Shown: in pieces, positions 63,574-64,000 of the stretch
How positions within the stretch are numbered: the stretch's first letter is position 1
How the letters are laid out: each line of letters opens with the position of its first letter
Position numbers and translations under genes: made by a program
Notes under the pieces: model-generated
What the model saw: only the letters and a program-made list of their open reading frames with translations
Told to the model about the DNA's origin: nothing
Databases searched by the model: none
Source of the DNA: Echinococcus granulosus
Lineage: Eukaryota > Platyhelminthes > Cestoda > Cyclophyllidea > Taeniidae
DNA length: 64,000 bases
Direction: 5' to 3'
Assembly (NCBI RefSeq): GCF_000524195.1
Contig: NW_020170390.1
Span: 1,068,700 to 1,132,699 of the forward strand

Positions 63574-64000
63574 CTAAGATGGGGAGGGGAAGTTAGTAAA
63601 CAATTTTACTCTCTCAACTGCTAAAGTATGCTGCCGTCTTCGATCAGAAGATGATGATGATGGCTCAGCAATTGACCGTAATAGGAGGAGGAAAATGCCA
63701 AACAAGCACAGACAAGCACCTTAAATATTAAAAGTTAAGTAATGTTCAAGAGCGGAGATGACCTTAAATTGCTAATTACTGGTCTTTAGCGAGAAATCAA
63801 ACCCTGAAGGCGATGGGCACGGGGTTATTGGTCGACTTCTGCTCCCATTAAGCACATTGTGAGAGGAAAACAAGAAAAGAATGAGAGTGATGTCGTTTTT
63901 AATTAAGTACTGAACTCCTCTTGATGTAAATAACACAACAAATGCTTGAAGGTAGGTAGAAAAAAAACAGCATTCGACGTTGCGTAATGAATCAAGACGA
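63574..64000 (-). other. Upstream intron of SSBP at window edge
   Basis: This is AT-rich sequence 5' of the last visible SSBP exon. It contains no stretch encoding the expected conserved domain start, so it is read as intron. Confidence 0.5.

Noticed and set aside
1..64000. CRISPR arrays, bacterial operons, ribosome binding sites, phage or plasmid genes
   Set aside because: The genes have spliceosomal introns and animal orthologues; no regular short direct repeats with unique spacers were seen.
1..64000. tRNA and rRNA genes
   Set aside because: No cloverleaf with both internal promoter boxes, and no rRNA segment, could be recognised by eye; a covariance-model search would be decisive.

Overview
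This window looks like flatworm nuclear DNA, most likely from a tapeworm (cestode). Genes are split into exons with GT-AG introns, long AT-rich non-coding stretches separate them, and several genes carry very short introns of 31-40 bases, a habit known from cestodes. No bacterial, plasmid or phage signal was seen. The species cannot be named from this sequence alone. All gene calls rest on reading translated exons and checking that splice phases join; no database search was run.

Layout from left to right: a nudE/NDEL1-type dynein regulator (+, 1171-6378); an FCF2/DNTTIP2-type pre-rRNA processing factor (-, 7255-8793), head to head with transportin-1 (+, 9683-16023, 14 exons, complete); about 7 kb with no recognised gene; PRMT7 (+, 22971-26107); an unrecognised small gene whose product ends in a membrane anchor (-, 26425-27324); dCMP deaminase (-, 28543-29653), head to head with a large homeodomain gene (+, 30362-44416) that joins two C2H2 zinc fingers to a TALE-like homeodomain; about 9 kb of old repeats (45.2-54.3 kb); mRNA cap guanine-N7 methyltransferase (+, 54610-56148); and the 3' part of an SSBP2/3/4-type LDB cofactor (-, 57830-63573), whose N-terminal exons lie beyond the right edge.

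Most recognised genes are single-copy housekeeping functions: nuclear import, rRNA processing, cap methylation, arginine methylation, nucleotide metabolism and dynein regulation. They do not form one pathway. The homeodomain protein and the SSBP protein are the two developmental regulators. The most unusual items are the zinc-finger plus TALE-like homeodomain architecture, the unrecognised tail-anchored protein, the run of eight consecutive mini-introns in transportin, an apparent GC-AG intron in dCMP deaminase, and a diverged tandem repeat array that changes orientation near 50.5 kb.
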